DNA of 64,000 nt from UBA1258 sp963643225 (GTDB lineage Bacteria; Bacillota; Clostridia; Lachnospirales; Lachnospiraceae), in assembly GCA_963643225.1 (NCBI GenBank), contig CAVIIX010000012.1, positions 5,048-69,047 of the forward strand, given 5' to 3'. Below, in pieces: positions 8,012 to 18,357 of the stretch (its first letter is position 1; each line of letters starts with the position of its first letter). A model generated the notes under the pieces. It saw only the letters and a program-made list of their open reading frames with translations. It ran no database searches and was not told the origin of the DNA. A program made the position numbers and the translations under genes.

Positions 8012-11000
8012 ATGACAACAGAGGAGTTACATTTATTTTTACAAAACCCAGAAATGACGGGCGAGAATTTAGTGCCGGCCCATTCAGATCACTTCTTTTA
8101 TGAAAATGAGAAGGATTTAATTAAAGGCGAAGACATGCCTCTTAAGCAAAGCCTTAACGGTGTGTGGAAATTTAAATATTCAAAAAATTTATTCAAACGT
8201 CCAAAAGACTTTTATAAGGAAGGCTTTGATGTATCTGAATTTGATGATATTTTAGTACCCTGCCACATTGAAATGCAGGGCTATGACAGAAAACACTATA
8301 CAAACATGAATTATCCCTGGGACGGAAGAGAGAATTTAATGCCGCCGGAAATTTCCAGGGATGATGCTCCTGTAGGCAGCTATGTGCTTGATTTTAAGGT
8401 AGATAAAAATTTAAAGAACAAGCCGCTTTTTATTTCTTTTCAGGGAGTTGAAACCGCCTTCAGACTTTTCTGTAACGGTGAATACGTAGGTTTTTCAGAA
8501 GATTCCTTTACACCTGCTGATTTTGAACTTACAAAATTCATTAAATCAGGCAGAAACAGAATCTGCGCGGAGGTATATAAGCGCTCAAGTGCTTCCTGGC
8601 TCGAGGACCAGGATATGTGGAGATTTTTCGGTATATTCAGGGAGGTTTTCCTATATGCCTATCCTTCACTTCATGTTAAAGATATGTGCGTACAGGCCGT
8701 GCTTGATGAAAATTACGAAAAGGGTATTCTTGACGTAGCCTGCAAGACTTACGGCCCTGTTAAAAGGGCTTCTTTGGAATTATTTACAGAAGATGGAAAC
8801 AGAGCCTTTGAATTCCCAATGGAAGTAACGCCCAATTCTTTAAAGCTTCATACTGAAGGCTTATTTGTAAACACATGGAGTGCCGAAGACCCCTTCCTTT
8901 ATGACTTAAGGATTTCCTTAAAGGATGAGACTGATTCGGTCAAGGAAATTTCCACATGCAAAATCGGCTTCAGGACATTTGAACTTAAAAATAATTTAAT
9001 GCTTATAAACGGCAAAAGAATCGTATTTAAGGGTGTGGACCGCCATGAATTTTCTGCTCTTAACGGACGATGCTGTACAAAGGAGGAAATGCTTTGGGAT
9101 ATAAAGACCTTTAAGAAAAATAATATAAATGCTGTAAGAACATCTCATTATCCAAATCAGTCAATGTGGTACAGACTCTGTGATGAATACGGAATTTACA
9201 TGATTGATGAGACTAATTTGGAAACTCACGGTACCTGGCACAGAGAAGAATGCCGAAAGAATGACATGGTAGTGCCGGGCTCCAAGCCTGAATGGAAAAA
9301 GGCTGTTATAGAGCGTGCAGAACACATGCTTATGAGAGACAGAAACCATCCAGCTGTTTTAATATGGTCTCTTGGCAATGAATCCTACGGTGGCGATAAT
9401 TTCGTTGCAATGCATGATTTCCTTAAGGAAAAGGATTCAACCCGTTTAGTACACTATGAAGGCGTTGTAAATTACAGAGCTTCCGATGCCGCTACCGACA
9501 TGGAAACGAGAATGTATGCAAAGCCTCAGGAAATAAGAGAATATTTGTCAAACAATCCTAAAAAGCCATATTTATCCTGTGAATATATGCATGCCATGGG
9601 TAATTCACTTGGCGGTATGAAGCTCTATACGGATTTAGAGGATGAATTTGAAATGTATCAGGGTGGTTTTATCTGGGATTATTTAGACCAGGCACTCTGG
9701 CAGAGACACGGCGATAAAATGCGCCTTGCCTATGGCGGCGATTTTGGGGACCGCACCACAGAATACTGCTTCTGCACCGACGGTCTTGTATTTGCAAACA
9801 GAGTTGAGTCTCCTAAGTGTATGGAGGCTAAAAACCTTTATGCGAACGTTCACTTACAGGCAACAGACAAAGAAATCGTAATAGAAAACCGCAATTTATT
9901 TATTGATTTATCAAGATATTATTTTGTATACACTGTATCTGAAAACGGTAAGATAATATATACAAAAACCTTTACAGACATTAATTTACGTCCCGGTGAA
10001 AGGGCTTCTTATCTGGTAGAGCCTGAGGATGAATTAAAGCCTGATGCAGATTATGTATTCAGAATAAAAATGTGTGAAAAGAATGAGACAAAATGGGCTA
10101 AGGCAGGCTTTATGGTTGCTTTTAATGAGTCTGTTAAATTTGCAAGGGTAAATCCAGTTCTTTTGACAAAGGATAATACCGCAAAGGAATTTAAGCACGT
10201 AGGTACCTTTGTATGTAATAGAGGCGCGGATACAGATGATTACAGCCTTCTTTTCTCGGATGTAAGAAAGGGCGTGGGCGGTCTTGTTTCCTTAAGGGAT
10301 AAAGAAAAGGAAATCGTGACAATGCCTCCGAAGCCTTCATATTTCAGAGCCTATACCGACAACGATAAGGGCTTTAGGCTTGGAGAAAAGGCGCATTTCT
10401 GGCACATGTTAAGCTTATACCAGGGAGCAAGCCTTGATTATTTTGAAAATAAGGGTGAATATGTTGAAGCTAAATATTCATATACAGCTCCGGAATCTGA
10501 GGAAATAATTTCTGAAATTGTTTATAAGGCATACCCTGACAAGCGTCTTGAAGTTAAGGCTAAATATCTGGGTAAGGAAAATCGTCCGATTTTACCTTTG
10601 TTTGGTTTTGAAATGAAGCTTGATAAGGAATATGATAATGTTGAATATTTTGGAAAGGGTCCCGTTGAAAATTATATAGACAGAAGCAACGGCGTTTATA
10701 CCGACATATTTAAAGAAAAGGTAGAGGATAATCTGACGCCTTATCTGATTCCTCAGGAAGCAGGTAACCGTACAGGAGTGCGTTATGCAAAGGTTACCAA
10801 TGACGAAGGTCACGGACTTTTATTTGCAAGCCTGGAAGGCACCTTTGAACTTGGCTTTTTACCATACAGTGCCTATGAAATGGAAAATGCTCTTCATTTA
10901 GACGAGCTTCCTTTAAGAAATTATACATGGATAAGAATTAATGCAGCGCAGATGGGTGTAGGCGGAGATGACTCCTGGGGAGCTTCTGTACAGAAGGAAT

Positions 11001-11056
11001 TTTTGCTTGATTCTTCCAAGGACTACGAGGTTTCTTTTGAAGTAAGAATAATATAA
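8012..11056 (+). CDS. lacZ: Beta-galactosidase, glycoside hydrolase family 2 (LacZ type)
   Basis: 1014 residues, matching the long LacZ class, with no signal peptide. Order: jelly-roll sugar-binding domain, two immunoglobulin-like domains around a TIM barrel, and the C-terminal Bgal_small_N domain. The acid/base is E457 in WSLGNES and the nucleophile E524 in CEYMHAMGNS. The ribosome site (AAAGAAAAGG) sits unusually close to ATG 8012, but the family N-terminus (FLQNPE...PAHSD) needs this start. It follows an AraC gene and is 17 nt from rfbD, so all three may form one transcript. Confidence 0.94.
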   Translation: MTTEELHLFLQNPEMTGENLVPAHSDHFFYENEKDLIKGEDMPLKQSLNGVWKFKYSKNLFKRPKDFYKEGFDVSEFDDILVPCHIEMQGYDRKHYTNMNYPWDGRENLMPPEISRDDAPVGSYVLDFKVDKNLKNKPLFISFQGVETAFRLFCNGEYVGFSEDSFTPADFELTKFIKSGRNRICAEVYKRSSASWLEDQDMWRFFGIFREVFLYAYPSLHVKDMCVQAVLDENYEKGILDVACKTYGPVKRASLELFTEDGNRAFEFPMEVTPNSLKLHTEGLFVNTWSAEDPFLYDLRISLKDETDSVKEISTCKIGFRTFELKNNLMLINGKRIVFKGVDRHEFSALNGRCCTKEEMLWDIKTFKKNNINAVRTSHYPNQSMWYRLCDEYGIYMIDETNLETHGTWHREECRKNDMVVPGSKPEWKKAVIERAEHMLMRDRNHPAVLIWSLGNESYGGDNFVAMHDFLKEKDSTRLVHYEGVVNYRASDAATDMETRMYAKPQEIREYLSNNPKKPYLSCEYMHAMGNSLGGMKLYTDLEDEFEMYQGGFIWDYLDQALWQRHGDKMRLAYGGDFGDRTTEYCFCTDGLVFANRVESPKCMEAKNLYANVHLQATDKEIVIENRNLFIDLSRYYFVYTVSENGKIIYTKTFTDINLRPGERASYLVEPEDELKPDADYVFRIKMCEKNETKWAKAGFMVAFNESVKFARVNPVLLTKDNTAKEFKHVGTFVCNRGADTDDYSLLFSDVRKGVGGLVSLRDKEKEIVTMPPKPSYFRAYTDNDKGFRLGEKAHFWHMLSLYQGASLDYFENKGEYVEAKYSYTAPESEEIISEIVYKAYPDKRLEVKAKYLGKENRPILPLFGFEMKLDKEYDNVEYFGKGPVENYIDRSNGVYTDIFKEKVEDNLTPYLIPQEAGNRTGVRYAKVTNDEGHGLLFASLEGTFELGFLPYSAYEMENALHLDELPLRNYTWIRINAAQMGVGGDDSWGASVQKEFLLDSSKDYEVSFEVRII

Positions 11057-11073
11057 TTAAGAGGTATTTTAAC

Positions 11074-11940
11074 ATGAAAGTATTAGTAACAGGCGTGAAG
11101 GGACAGTTAGGCTACGATGTAATGCGTGAGCTTTCAAGGCGCGGTATTGAAGGCATCGGTGTGGACATTGACGAAATGGACATTACGGATTCTGAAAGCG
11201 TGGACAGAGTCATTACAGAGGCTCATCCGGATGCGGTTATTCACTGTGCTGCCTGGACTGCGGTTGATGCAGCCGAGGATGAAGACAAAAAGGAGACTGT
11301 AAGAAAAGTTAACGTGGAAGGCCCCCGCAACATTGCAAGAGCTTGTAAAAAGCTTGACATAAAGATGCTTCAGATTAGTACAGACTACGTCTTTGACGGA
11401 CAGGGAGAGCGTCCCTGGGAGCCTGATGATAAGACAGGTCCTGTAAGCGTGTATGGTCTTACAAAGCGTGACGGCGAGAATGCAGTTATGGAAATTTTAG
11501 ATAAATTTTTCATTGTGCGTATTGCCTGGGTATTTGGCATTAACGGTAAGAATTTTGTAAAGACCATGATTAATTTATCAAAGACGCATGATTCACTTGC
11601 GGTTGTAAACGACCAGTGGGGGTCACCCACCTACACCTACGACCTTGCCCGTTTACTTGTTGACATGATTAAGACAGAAAAATACGGAATTTACCATGCC
11701 ACCAACGAAGGCTTTATCAGCTGGTATGATTTTGCCTGTGCTATATTTAAGGAAGCAGGCATTGATATGCTTGTTAAGCCGGTTTCTACTGAAGAATACG
11801 GAGCTTCAAAGGCGGCTCGCCCTTTTAATTCCCGTATGTCAAAAGAAAAATTGACCCTTGCAGGCTTTGAAAGACTTCCCGGCTGGGAAGATGCCCTTTC
11901 AAGATACATTAAAGAATTAAAGGAAGAAAACTTCTTCTAA
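11074..11940 (+). CDS. rfbD: dTDP-4-dehydrorhamnose reductase
   Basis: Short-chain reductase that makes dTDP-L-rhamnose, a precursor for surface polysaccharide. 288 residues with the NAD(P)-binding TGVKGQLGYDV at the N-terminus, STDYVFDGQG, and the catalytic Tyr/Lys in VYGLTKRDGE. Its usual partners rfbA, rfbB and rfbC are not in the window. Spacing of 17 nt from lacZ and 15 nt to mrp suggests it is read through from upstream. Confidence 0.92.
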   Translation: MKVLVTGVKGQLGYDVMRELSRRGIEGIGVDIDEMDITDSESVDRVITEAHPDAVIHCAAWTAVDAAEDEDKKETVRKVNVEGPRNIARACKKLDIKMLQISTDYVFDGQGERPWEPDDKTGPVSVYGLTKRDGENAVMEILDKFFIVRIAWVFGINGKNFVKTMINLSKTHDSLAVVNDQWGSPTYTYDLARLLVDMIKTEKYGIYHATNEGFISWYDFACAIFKEAGIDMLVKPVSTEEYGASKAARPFNSRMSKEKLTLAGFERLPGWEDALSRYIKELKEENFF

Positions 11941-11955
11941 ATTATGAGGTAAATA

Positions 11956-12780
11956 ATGAGCGAATGTACAAATAATTGTGAGTCCTGTGCTTCAAACTGT
12001 GACTTTAGAACCGGCAAAAATCCTTTTCTTGCCGAAATGAATAAGGCTTCAAATGTGCGCCATGTAATAGGCGTTGTCAGTGGTAAAGGCGGAGTAGGAA
12101 AGTCCCTGATTACGTCTTTGCTTGCGGTAGCTATGAATAAAAAGGGAAATGCCACCGCAATTCTGGATGCTGATATTACCGGCCCTTCCATTCCAAAGGC
12201 TTTCGGTCTTAAAAACAAGGCTGTGGGCACTGAAGAGGGCATTTTCCCTGTGCTTACAAATACAGGCATAGAGGTAATGAGCCTTAATTTATTAAATGAC
12301 AATGAAACAGATCCGGTAGTGTGGAGAGGCCCTATTCTTGCAGGCACCGTTAAACAGTTCTGGACCGATGTAATCTGGGGTGAGGTAGACTATATGTTTG
12401 TGGATATGCCTCCCGGAACCGGAGACGTACCTCTTACGGTTTTTCAGTCACTTCCGCTTGACGGCATCATTGTGGTCACATCCCCTCAGGAGCTTGTGTC
12501 CATGATTGTGGCTAAGGCCGTAAAGATGGCAAAGCTGATGAACATTCCTATTTTGGGAATTGTAGAAAACTTTAGTTACATAGAATGCCCCGACTGTAAA
12601 AAGAAAATTCCTGTTTTTGGCGAAAGCAAAATTGAAACGGCTGCAAAGGAATACGGAATAGACGCTCACGCCTCCCTTCCGATTGATCCTTTAGTGGCAG
12701 CAGCTGTTGATAAAGGAAACATTTCCGATATAGAGCCTGTATGGCTTGAAGAAATAGTCAAAAAGCTTGAAGGTCTATAG
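11956..12780 (+). CDS. mrp: Mrp/NBP35-family iron-sulfur carrier P-loop ATPase
   Basis: Predicted scaffold or carrier that builds and transfers 4Fe-4S clusters. 274 residues. The N-terminus carries a cysteine cluster C-x3-C-x2-C-x3-C as in the NBP35 type, followed by the deviant Walker A SGKGGVGKS, a switch region MPPGTGDVP, and the C-terminal CPDC pair that bridges subunits with the cluster. Last gene of the lacZ-rfbD-mrp run; a strong terminator follows at once. Confidence 0.92.
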   Translation: MSECTNNCESCASNCDFRTGKNPFLAEMNKASNVRHVIGVVSGKGGVGKSLITSLLAVAMNKKGNATAILDADITGPSIPKAFGLKNKAVGTEEGIFPVLTNTGIEVMSLNLLNDNETDPVVWRGPILAGTVKQFWTDVIWGEVDYMFVDMPPGTGDVPLTVFQSLPLDGIIVVTSPQELVSMIVAKAVKMAKLMNIPILGIVENFSYIECPDCKKKIPVFGESKIETAAKEYGIDAHASLPIDPLVAAAVDKGNISDIEPVWLEEIVKKLEGL

Positions 12781-12812
12781 AAGATGGGGCAAAATGCCCC
12801 ATCTTTTTTTTG
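12781..12812 (+). terminator. Rho-independent terminator after mrp
   Basis: AAGATGGGGC-AAAAT-GCCCCATCTT followed by a long T run, starting at the mrp stop codon. Confidence 0.92.
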
Positions 12813-12834
12813 ATTTTTTGGCAAGTTTGAGTCT

Positions 12835-12863
12835 TTACCCTGTTTATTTTTTTTTGCTATAAT
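12835..12863 (+). promoter_or_regulatory. Extended -10 promoter of the CarD-like gene
   Basis: TGC-TATAAT at 12855-12863, with only a weak -35 (TTACCC, 17 bp upstream). The TGn extension is likely to compensate. About 35 nt of leader precede an AAGGAGG ribosome site. Confidence 0.6.
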
Positions 12864-12898
12864 TATATTGGTTTTCGGAATAGATTAAGGAGGTTAGA

Positions 12899-13390
12899 AT
12901 GTTTCAGATTAACGAATATGTTATCCACATGACCGGTGGCATCTGTCAGGTGCGTGATATTGCGCCATTAGACATTTCCGGTGCGGATAAGGACAGGAAA
13001 TATTATTTTCTTGCGCCCATAAAGGCTCAGGGGAGTAAGGTGTTTGTTCCTGTTGATAACGACAGCGCCATGCGCAAGATCGTGACGGAATCTGAAGCAT
13101 TGAAGCTTATAGAAGATTTTCCTACAATCGATGAAGCCGTCATAGAGAATGATAAATTAAGAGAAACAAAATACAAGGAGGTCATTAAAAGCTGTGACTT
13201 AAGTGCTTTAGTTTCTATTATTAAAAATCTTCACACTCGCCGTTTAAAGCGTCTTGAAGAAGGCAAGAAGAACACAGCCACCGATGATAAATACATTAAA
13301 ATAGCCGAAGAAAATCTCTTTAGTGAGCTTGCCTTTGTATTAAAAAAGGACAAAGACGAAATGAAGGAATATTTCTTTTCGGTAATCTAA
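12899..13390 (+). CDS. CarD-like (CdnL/TRCF RNA-polymerase-interacting domain) transcriptional regulator
   Basis: 163 residues. The N-terminal ~60 residues form the Tudor-like domain that binds the RNA polymerase beta subunit in CarD/CdnL (GGICQVRDI, YYFLAPI, FVPVD), and the rest is the helical domain that contacts promoter DNA (VSIIKNLHTRRLKRLEEGKK). Family members stabilise open promoter complexes. It is monocistronic, with its own promoter and terminator. Targets here are unknown. Confidence 0.88.
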   Translation: MFQINEYVIHMTGGICQVRDIAPLDISGADKDRKYYFLAPIKAQGSKVFVPVDNDSAMRKIVTESEALKLIEDFPTIDEAVIENDKLRETKYKEVIKSCDLSALVSIIKNLHTRRLKRLEEGKKNTATDDKYIKIAEENLFSELAFVLKKDKDEMKEYFFSVI

Positions 13391-13400
13391 GCCATGAATC

Positions 13401-13429
13401 AAAACCACCGCGATGCGGTGGTTTTTTTG
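13401..13429 (+). terminator. Terminator after the CarD-like gene
   Basis: AAACCACCGC / GCGGTGGTTT stem followed by seven or more T. Confidence 0.92.
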
Positions 13430-13586
13430 TTTTCAGTATAATTAAGCAATCATTTTATAATTTTTTAAGGATATTCACAGTTTGGACACAAAATAATCAC
13501 TTTTGACACATATTTAATTTTTAAAATATAGGACAGTAATATGAGGGTTTGGCTTTAAAAGCACAATAAATAAGGAGGATGAAAAA

Positions 13587-14585
13587 GTGATTGAGGTTAA
13601 GAATCTGACTAAGAAATACGGCAGCCATACTGCTGTTTCTGATTTATCATTCACTATCGAAGAAGGTCAGATCTACGGCTTTTTAGGCCCTAACGGTGCC
13701 GGCAAATCCACCACCATGAACATCATGACGGGTTGTCTTGCAGCTACCGACGGCTCTGTAAAGATCGGTGGATACGATATCTTCGAGGAGCCTAAGGAGG
13801 CTAAAAAATTAATTGGGTACCTGCCTGAAATACCGCCGCTCTATGTAGACCAGACACCAAGAGAATATTTATCTTTTGTGGCTGAAGCAAAGGGCATAAA
13901 AAAGGCAGATTTGCTACAGGAAATCGAAAAGGTCATTGAAGAAACACATATTGAAGATGTGGCAGATAAGCTTATTAAGCATTTGTCAAAGGGGTATAGA
14001 CAGAGGGTAGGAATTGCGCAGGCACTTTTAGGCTCCCCTCAGGTAATCATTTTAGATGAGCCAACCGTTGGCCTTGACCCTATGCAGATTATTGAAATAA
14101 GAGATCTGATTAAGGAGCTTGGTAAAAATCACACGGTAATTTTAAGCTCACACATTTTATCGGAAGTTCAGGCAATATGCTCTAAGGTGCTCATTATCCA
14201 TAAGGGTAAGCTTGTAGCCTTTGATGAACCAGACAATTTACGTAAGTCTTTATCAAACGGCAACACAATCGAGCTTAAGGCTGAAGGCAGCGAAGCTGAC
14301 CTAAGAAGGGTTCTTGAAAAAATTGACGGCATTACTGACATTAAGCTTGTTACTTCCACTGATAACCTTACACAAGCCGTACTTTCAGTAAGTGAAGAAG
14401 ACCTTGAAAGTAAGTGTAAAGAGCTTTTCTTTTCTTTTGCAGAAGCACACATAGCAGTTATGAACCTTAACCCCGTCAAGGCAAGCCTTGAAGATATCTT
14501 CATCGAGATTACCGAGGCAGATGATGCTGCAAAAGAAAATGAATTAAAAATTATGACTGAGAATGAAGAAGAGGAGGCAGAATAA
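13587..14585 (+). CDS. ABC transporter ATP-binding protein (GldA-like)
   Basis: 332-residue ATPase: Walker A GPNGAGKST, signature LSKGYRQRVG, Walker B VIILDEPTVGLDP, and an acidic C-terminal extension of about 100 residues of the kind found in ABC-2 exporters. It starts with GTG, placed 8 nt after AAGGAGG. First gene of a four-gene operon (overlap by 1 nt with the permease). The substrate is unknown; the gene set matches the Gld-type exporter cluster that is widespread in non-gliding Clostridia. Confidence 0.92.
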   Translation: MIEVKNLTKKYGSHTAVSDLSFTIEEGQIYGFLGPNGAGKSTTMNIMTGCLAATDGSVKIGGYDIFEEPKEAKKLIGYLPEIPPLYVDQTPREYLSFVAEAKGIKKADLLQEIEKVIEETHIEDVADKLIKHLSKGYRQRVGIAQALLGSPQVIILDEPTVGLDPMQIIEIRDLIKELGKNHTVILSSHILSEVQAICSKVLIIHKGKLVAFDEPDNLRKSLSNGNTIELKAEGSEADLRRVLEKIDGITDIKLVTSTDNLTQAVLSVSEEDLESKCKELFFSFAEAHIAVMNLNPVKASLEDIFIEITEADDAAKENELKIMTENEEEEAE

Positions 14586-15448
14586 TGTTAGCTGTATTAA
14601 GACACGAACTTAAATTATATTACAACAGTCTGACTGCCTATGTATTCGGCGCATTCTTACTGATATTTACAGGCCTTGGAGCACTCTTATATAACATAGA
14701 GTCTTCAGTTGCCAACTTTGAATACGTGCTTGCATTTATTTCAATCGTATTTATTATTATCGTACCTGTTCTTACCATGCGTATAATCGCTGACGAAAGA
14801 AAACAGCGTACAGATCAGCTTTTATATTCACTTCCCATCACTACAACCGACGTGGTAGTGGGTAAGTTTCTTGCTCTTGGAATAGTTTATTTACTTCCTA
14901 TGATTATCATAAGCTTCTATCCCTTACTTTTTTCAAAATACGGGGATGTTTATCTTCCTACATCCTATGGATCACTTTTTGCTTTCTTTTGCATGGGTTT
15001 AGCACTTATATCCATAGGCATGTTCATCTCCTCACTGACCGAGTCTCAGGGTATGGCAGCCGGCATTTGCGTAGTGGTAATGCTTTTTAATTATTACAGC
15101 GCCACCCTTGCAGATTACGTTTCAAGCACCGCAACCGGCGCCTTCATAAGCATTCTTGTAGTGCTTTTGCTCCTTGGACTGGTCATAAGATTTTTAACAA
15201 AGTCGGATATTGCAGGCTTTGGTACTGCAGGAATCCTCGCTGTTGCGGCTTTGATTGTATATATTAAGAGCGCAGAAACACTTGAAGGCTTACTTCCAAA
15301 TGTCATGAATAAGCTTTCTTTATTTGAACGCTTCTACACCTTCGTAAACGGCGTGTTTGATTTAACAGCAATTATTTATTACGTAAGTGTAATCGTATTC
15401 TTCTTATTCCTGTGCGTGCAGTCACTTGAGAAAAGGAGGTACAACTGA
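14585..15448 (+). CDS. ABC-2 type permease (GldF-like)
   Basis: 287-residue membrane protein with six predicted hydrophobic helices, starting at the cytoplasmic N-terminus MLAVLRHELKLYYNS and with the typical TMRIIADERKQRTDQLL loop after the second helix. Translation is coupled to the ATPase through TAATG. Partner of the ATP-binding subunit and of the two following auxiliary proteins. Confidence 0.9.
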   Translation: MLAVLRHELKLYYNSLTAYVFGAFLLIFTGLGALLYNIESSVANFEYVLAFISIVFIIIVPVLTMRIIADERKQRTDQLLYSLPITTTDVVVGKFLALGIVYLLPMIIISFYPLLFSKYGDVYLPTSYGSLFAFFCMGLALISIGMFISSLTESQGMAAGICVVVMLFNYYSATLADYVSSTATGAFISILVVLLLLGLVIRFLTKSDIAGFGTAGILAVAALIVYIKSAETLEGLLPNVMNKLSLFERFYTFVNGVFDLTAIIYYVSVIVFFLFLCVQSLEKRRYN

Positions 15449-15450
15449 TA

Positions 15451-16914
15451 ATGGAAAAGACAAATAAAAGATTTTCAATTAAGGACTATTTAAAGAAAAA
15501 CAGAGATGCCTTAAATACCCGTACTGCTAAAGTAGGCGGTTACAGCGTGCTAATGAGCGTAATCGCATTGCTTATTTTAATCGCGTTAAACGTATTTGCA
15601 GAGGCACTTCCTTCCAATTTAACCCAGTATGATATTTCATCGGCCCAGCTTTATTCCCTCACTTCCTCCACAAAGGTTGTAGTTCAGAACCTTGAAAAGG
15701 AAGTAAAGATTTACTGGATAGTACAGTCAGGTGAAGAAGATACGGTAATCGAAAGATTATTGGGAGTCTATGATGCACTTTCAGATAACCTTGAAATTAT
15801 TAAGAAAAATCCGGATGTGTATCCTACCTTTGCAAAACAGTACACAGAGGATACGGTTTATAACAACTCTCTAATCGTAGAATGTGGCGATAAATCAAGA
15901 TATATAAGCTATTACGACATTTACGAATACGACACAACAGATTATTACACTACAGGCTCCGCTACCCAGTATTTTGACGGTGAAGGAGAAATTACAACTG
16001 CAATCGACTACGTAATTTCTGATGACCTTCCTCAGATTTATTTATTAACAGGCCATGGCGAGGCTGAACTTTCAGAGACAATTGCTACTTCTATTGAAAG
16101 AGCCAACATGGAAACCTCTGAATTTTCACTTTTGAATGTGGATGAAGTGCCTAAAGATGCAGACTGCGTTATCATTAACAGCCCTACAAGTGATTTATCC
16201 AAGGAAGAAGCCAAAATGCTTTCAGAATATGTTGCAAACGGCGGTCATCTACTGGTATTTGCAGGCCTTAAGGAAGAAGGAAGTCTTGAAAATTTACAGA
16301 CTGTTCTTGAAAATTATGGCGTAACCACCAATGAAGGTATCGTGCTTGAGGGTAACAGAGAATATTATGCTTTCCAGGCACCCTACATCTGCCTTCCAGA
16401 AATTGAATCTTCGGAAATTACAGACGCCTTACTTGAGGGCACCAATTATGTCATTGTATCAATTGCCCAGGGCATGACTGTTTCTTCATCCAATAACGGT
16501 GCCACTGTTACAAGCCTTTTATCTACTTCCGATGCTGCCTTTTCAAAACTTGAAGGCTACGCTCTTACAAGCTATGAGCAGACAGAAGAAGATATAGCAG
16601 GACCCTTTTCTTTGGCTGTATCAGTTGAAGACGGAAAAGGAAAAATGGTGTGGGTAAGCTCAGATTACGTAATAGACGATATGTATATTTCCTATTCCTC
16701 AGGCGCAAACACTGACTTTGTTATGAATTCCCTTTCCTGGATGATAGGTGAAAGCGAGACAATTGCAATCCGTTCAAAGAGTCTTGATTATACATACCTT
16801 ACAATTTCCGATTCACAGGCTTCCACTATTAAAATCTGCCTTATCGGAATCATTCCTTTAGCTTACCTTCTTTATGGTATCGATGAGGTTATCAGAAGGA
16901 GAAAGAAAGCATGA
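15451..16914 (+). CDS. GldG-like ABC transporter auxiliary protein
   Basis: 487 residues with one N-terminal transmembrane helix (about 30-50), a large extracytoplasmic alpha/beta domain (YLLTGHGEAEL, DCVIINSPTSDLSKEEAKML, GGHLLVFAGL) like the GldG/IFT52-type fold, and a C-terminal helix near 460-480 followed by RRRKKA. It begins 2 nt after the permease stop and overlaps the next gene by 4 nt (ATGA). Role inferred as substrate handling for the exporter. Confidence 0.85.
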   Translation: MEKTNKRFSIKDYLKKNRDALNTRTAKVGGYSVLMSVIALLILIALNVFAEALPSNLTQYDISSAQLYSLTSSTKVVVQNLEKEVKIYWIVQSGEEDTVIERLLGVYDALSDNLEIIKKNPDVYPTFAKQYTEDTVYNNSLIVECGDKSRYISYYDIYEYDTTDYYTTGSATQYFDGEGEITTAIDYVISDDLPQIYLLTGHGEAELSETIATSIERANMETSEFSLLNVDEVPKDADCVIINSPTSDLSKEEAKMLSEYVANGGHLLVFAGLKEEGSLENLQTVLENYGVTTNEGIVLEGNREYYAFQAPYICLPEIESSEITDALLEGTNYVIVSIAQGMTVSSSNNGATVTSLLSTSDAAFSKLEGYALTSYEQTEEDIAGPFSLAVSVEDGKGKMVWVSSDYVIDDMYISYSSGANTDFVMNSLSWMIGESETIAIRSKSLDYTYLTISDSQASTIKICLIGIIPLAYLLYGIDEVIRRRKKA

Positions 16915-18341
16915 AGAGAACACGTACGTTAATTATTTTAGTGACGGTTCTGGCAGCGTTAATCGTAGGAACCGTTGTGGTAAACACTGTAGAAAAGCAC
17001 ATTGATTCAATACAGACAATTGATGAAGTAATTGTTGCAGTAAACGAAGAGGATATTACCTGCTTTTCCTGGGACGTAGAGGGGGAAAACCTTGAATTTA
17101 CTAAGCAGGAAGAAGAATGGGTGGATGCAGCAGATGCTTCCTTCCCTGTAGACCAGGATAAAATCAAGGATTTTTTAAAAGATTTTGAATCGGTGCATGC
17201 CAGCTTTATTATCGAAGACATAGAAGATTACAGCCAGTATGGTCTTGAAGATCCTGAATCAACAATAGTATTTTCCTTGACTGAAGGAGAATTAACCATA
17301 GCCCTTGGTGACTATTCGATAATGGATGAAAAGCGATATGTTTCAATCGGAGACGGAAGAGTTTATTTAATCGATACAGACTTACTTGAGCATGTATCCG
17401 TAGACAGAGACGACTTTATTTTAAACGACACGATTCCATCAATTGACACAATTTTAGAATTCGATATAGCAGGTGATTTTACAAATACAATCACCTACGA
17501 GCCTGAAGCAGATTATCTATACACAGATGACTATGATTATTTTATGACTGTTTCAGACACTAAAAAGGCTTTATCTACGATAGCAGTTACAGAATACATG
17601 GAAACTGTTTCGGATTTAAAGCTTACGACCTACGCTACATACATTGCGTCTTTGGAGGATTTGTCTGTATTCGGTCTTGACAAGCCTGCTTTGACCATTA
17701 CAGTCAGTGGCGAAAACGACATTGAAGACTCAGAAGAAAAAGAGGAAGCTTCCTATGTTTTGTACGTAGGCTATGTTGTTGATCCTGCTTCAAAGCCTGA
17801 GGAAGGAGAAGAACCTGACAAGCTTGTGTATGTACGCCTTAAAAATTCAGAAATTGTTTATTCGGTTTCTTCATCCGTTTATGAAACTCTTGTAAACGGC
17901 ACCTACGACACACTTCGTCCCACAGAAGTAATTTCCGTTACCTCAAGCGAAGTAAAGGGCATCCGTTCAAACATTGAAGGAAACGACATTGACATTAATT
18001 ATGTTGTCACAGAAGGTGAAGGCACAGAGGATGAAGTCGGCGACTATTATTTAAATAATGAGGTTGTTGATGCTTCAACTATTATTTCAGATTTAAAGGA
18101 ACTCATCATCACTGATTTTAAAGCAGTAAAGAACGACTCAACAGTGGAGCTTGATTTAACAGTTACTCTTGAAAACGAAGAGTACCCGGAAGTCAACATT
18201 GTGTGCTATCGTAACGATGGCGACACGGTACTTGTTGAATGTGAAGGTGAGCTTTTAGGCTTAATCTCCAGAAGCTCCATGGTAGCCTTAAAGGAAGCAA
18301 TCTTTACTGCATACCTTAACCTGGAACAGACAAAGCCTTAG
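16911..18341 (+). CDS. DUF4340-family membrane-anchored protein
   Basis: 476 residues: an N-terminal anchor helix (about 5-25) and a long, very acidic extracytoplasmic region with two or three repeats of a beta-rich unit (LTIALGDYS...YVSIGDGRVYLID; ASYVLYVGYVVD...KLVYVRLKNSEIVYSV) typical of DUF4340. Such proteins regularly close Gld-type ABC operons. Biochemical function is unknown. Last gene before a strong terminator. Confidence 0.82.
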   Translation: MKRTRTLIILVTVLAALIVGTVVVNTVEKHIDSIQTIDEVIVAVNEEDITCFSWDVEGENLEFTKQEEEWVDAADASFPVDQDKIKDFLKDFESVHASFIIEDIEDYSQYGLEDPESTIVFSLTEGELTIALGDYSIMDEKRYVSIGDGRVYLIDTDLLEHVSVDRDDFILNDTIPSIDTILEFDIAGDFTNTITYEPEADYLYTDDYDYFMTVSDTKKALSTIAVTEYMETVSDLKLTTYATYIASLEDLSVFGLDKPALTITVSGENDIEDSEEKEEASYVLYVGYVVDPASKPEEGEEPDKLVYVRLKNSEIVYSVSSSVYETLVNGTYDTLRPTEVISVTSSEVKGIRSNIEGNDIDINYVVTEGEGTEDEVGDYYLNNEVVDASTIISDLKELIITDFKAVKNDSTVELDLTVTLENEEYPEVNIVCYRNDGDTVLVECEGELLGLISRSSMVALKEAIFTAYLNLEQTKP

Positions 18342-18357
18342 AGCGTTTAAAAATTTG

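Noticed and set aside
11937..12347. Open frame of 136 codons opposite mrp
   Set aside because: Lies entirely over the conserved mrp gene and has no supporting signals.
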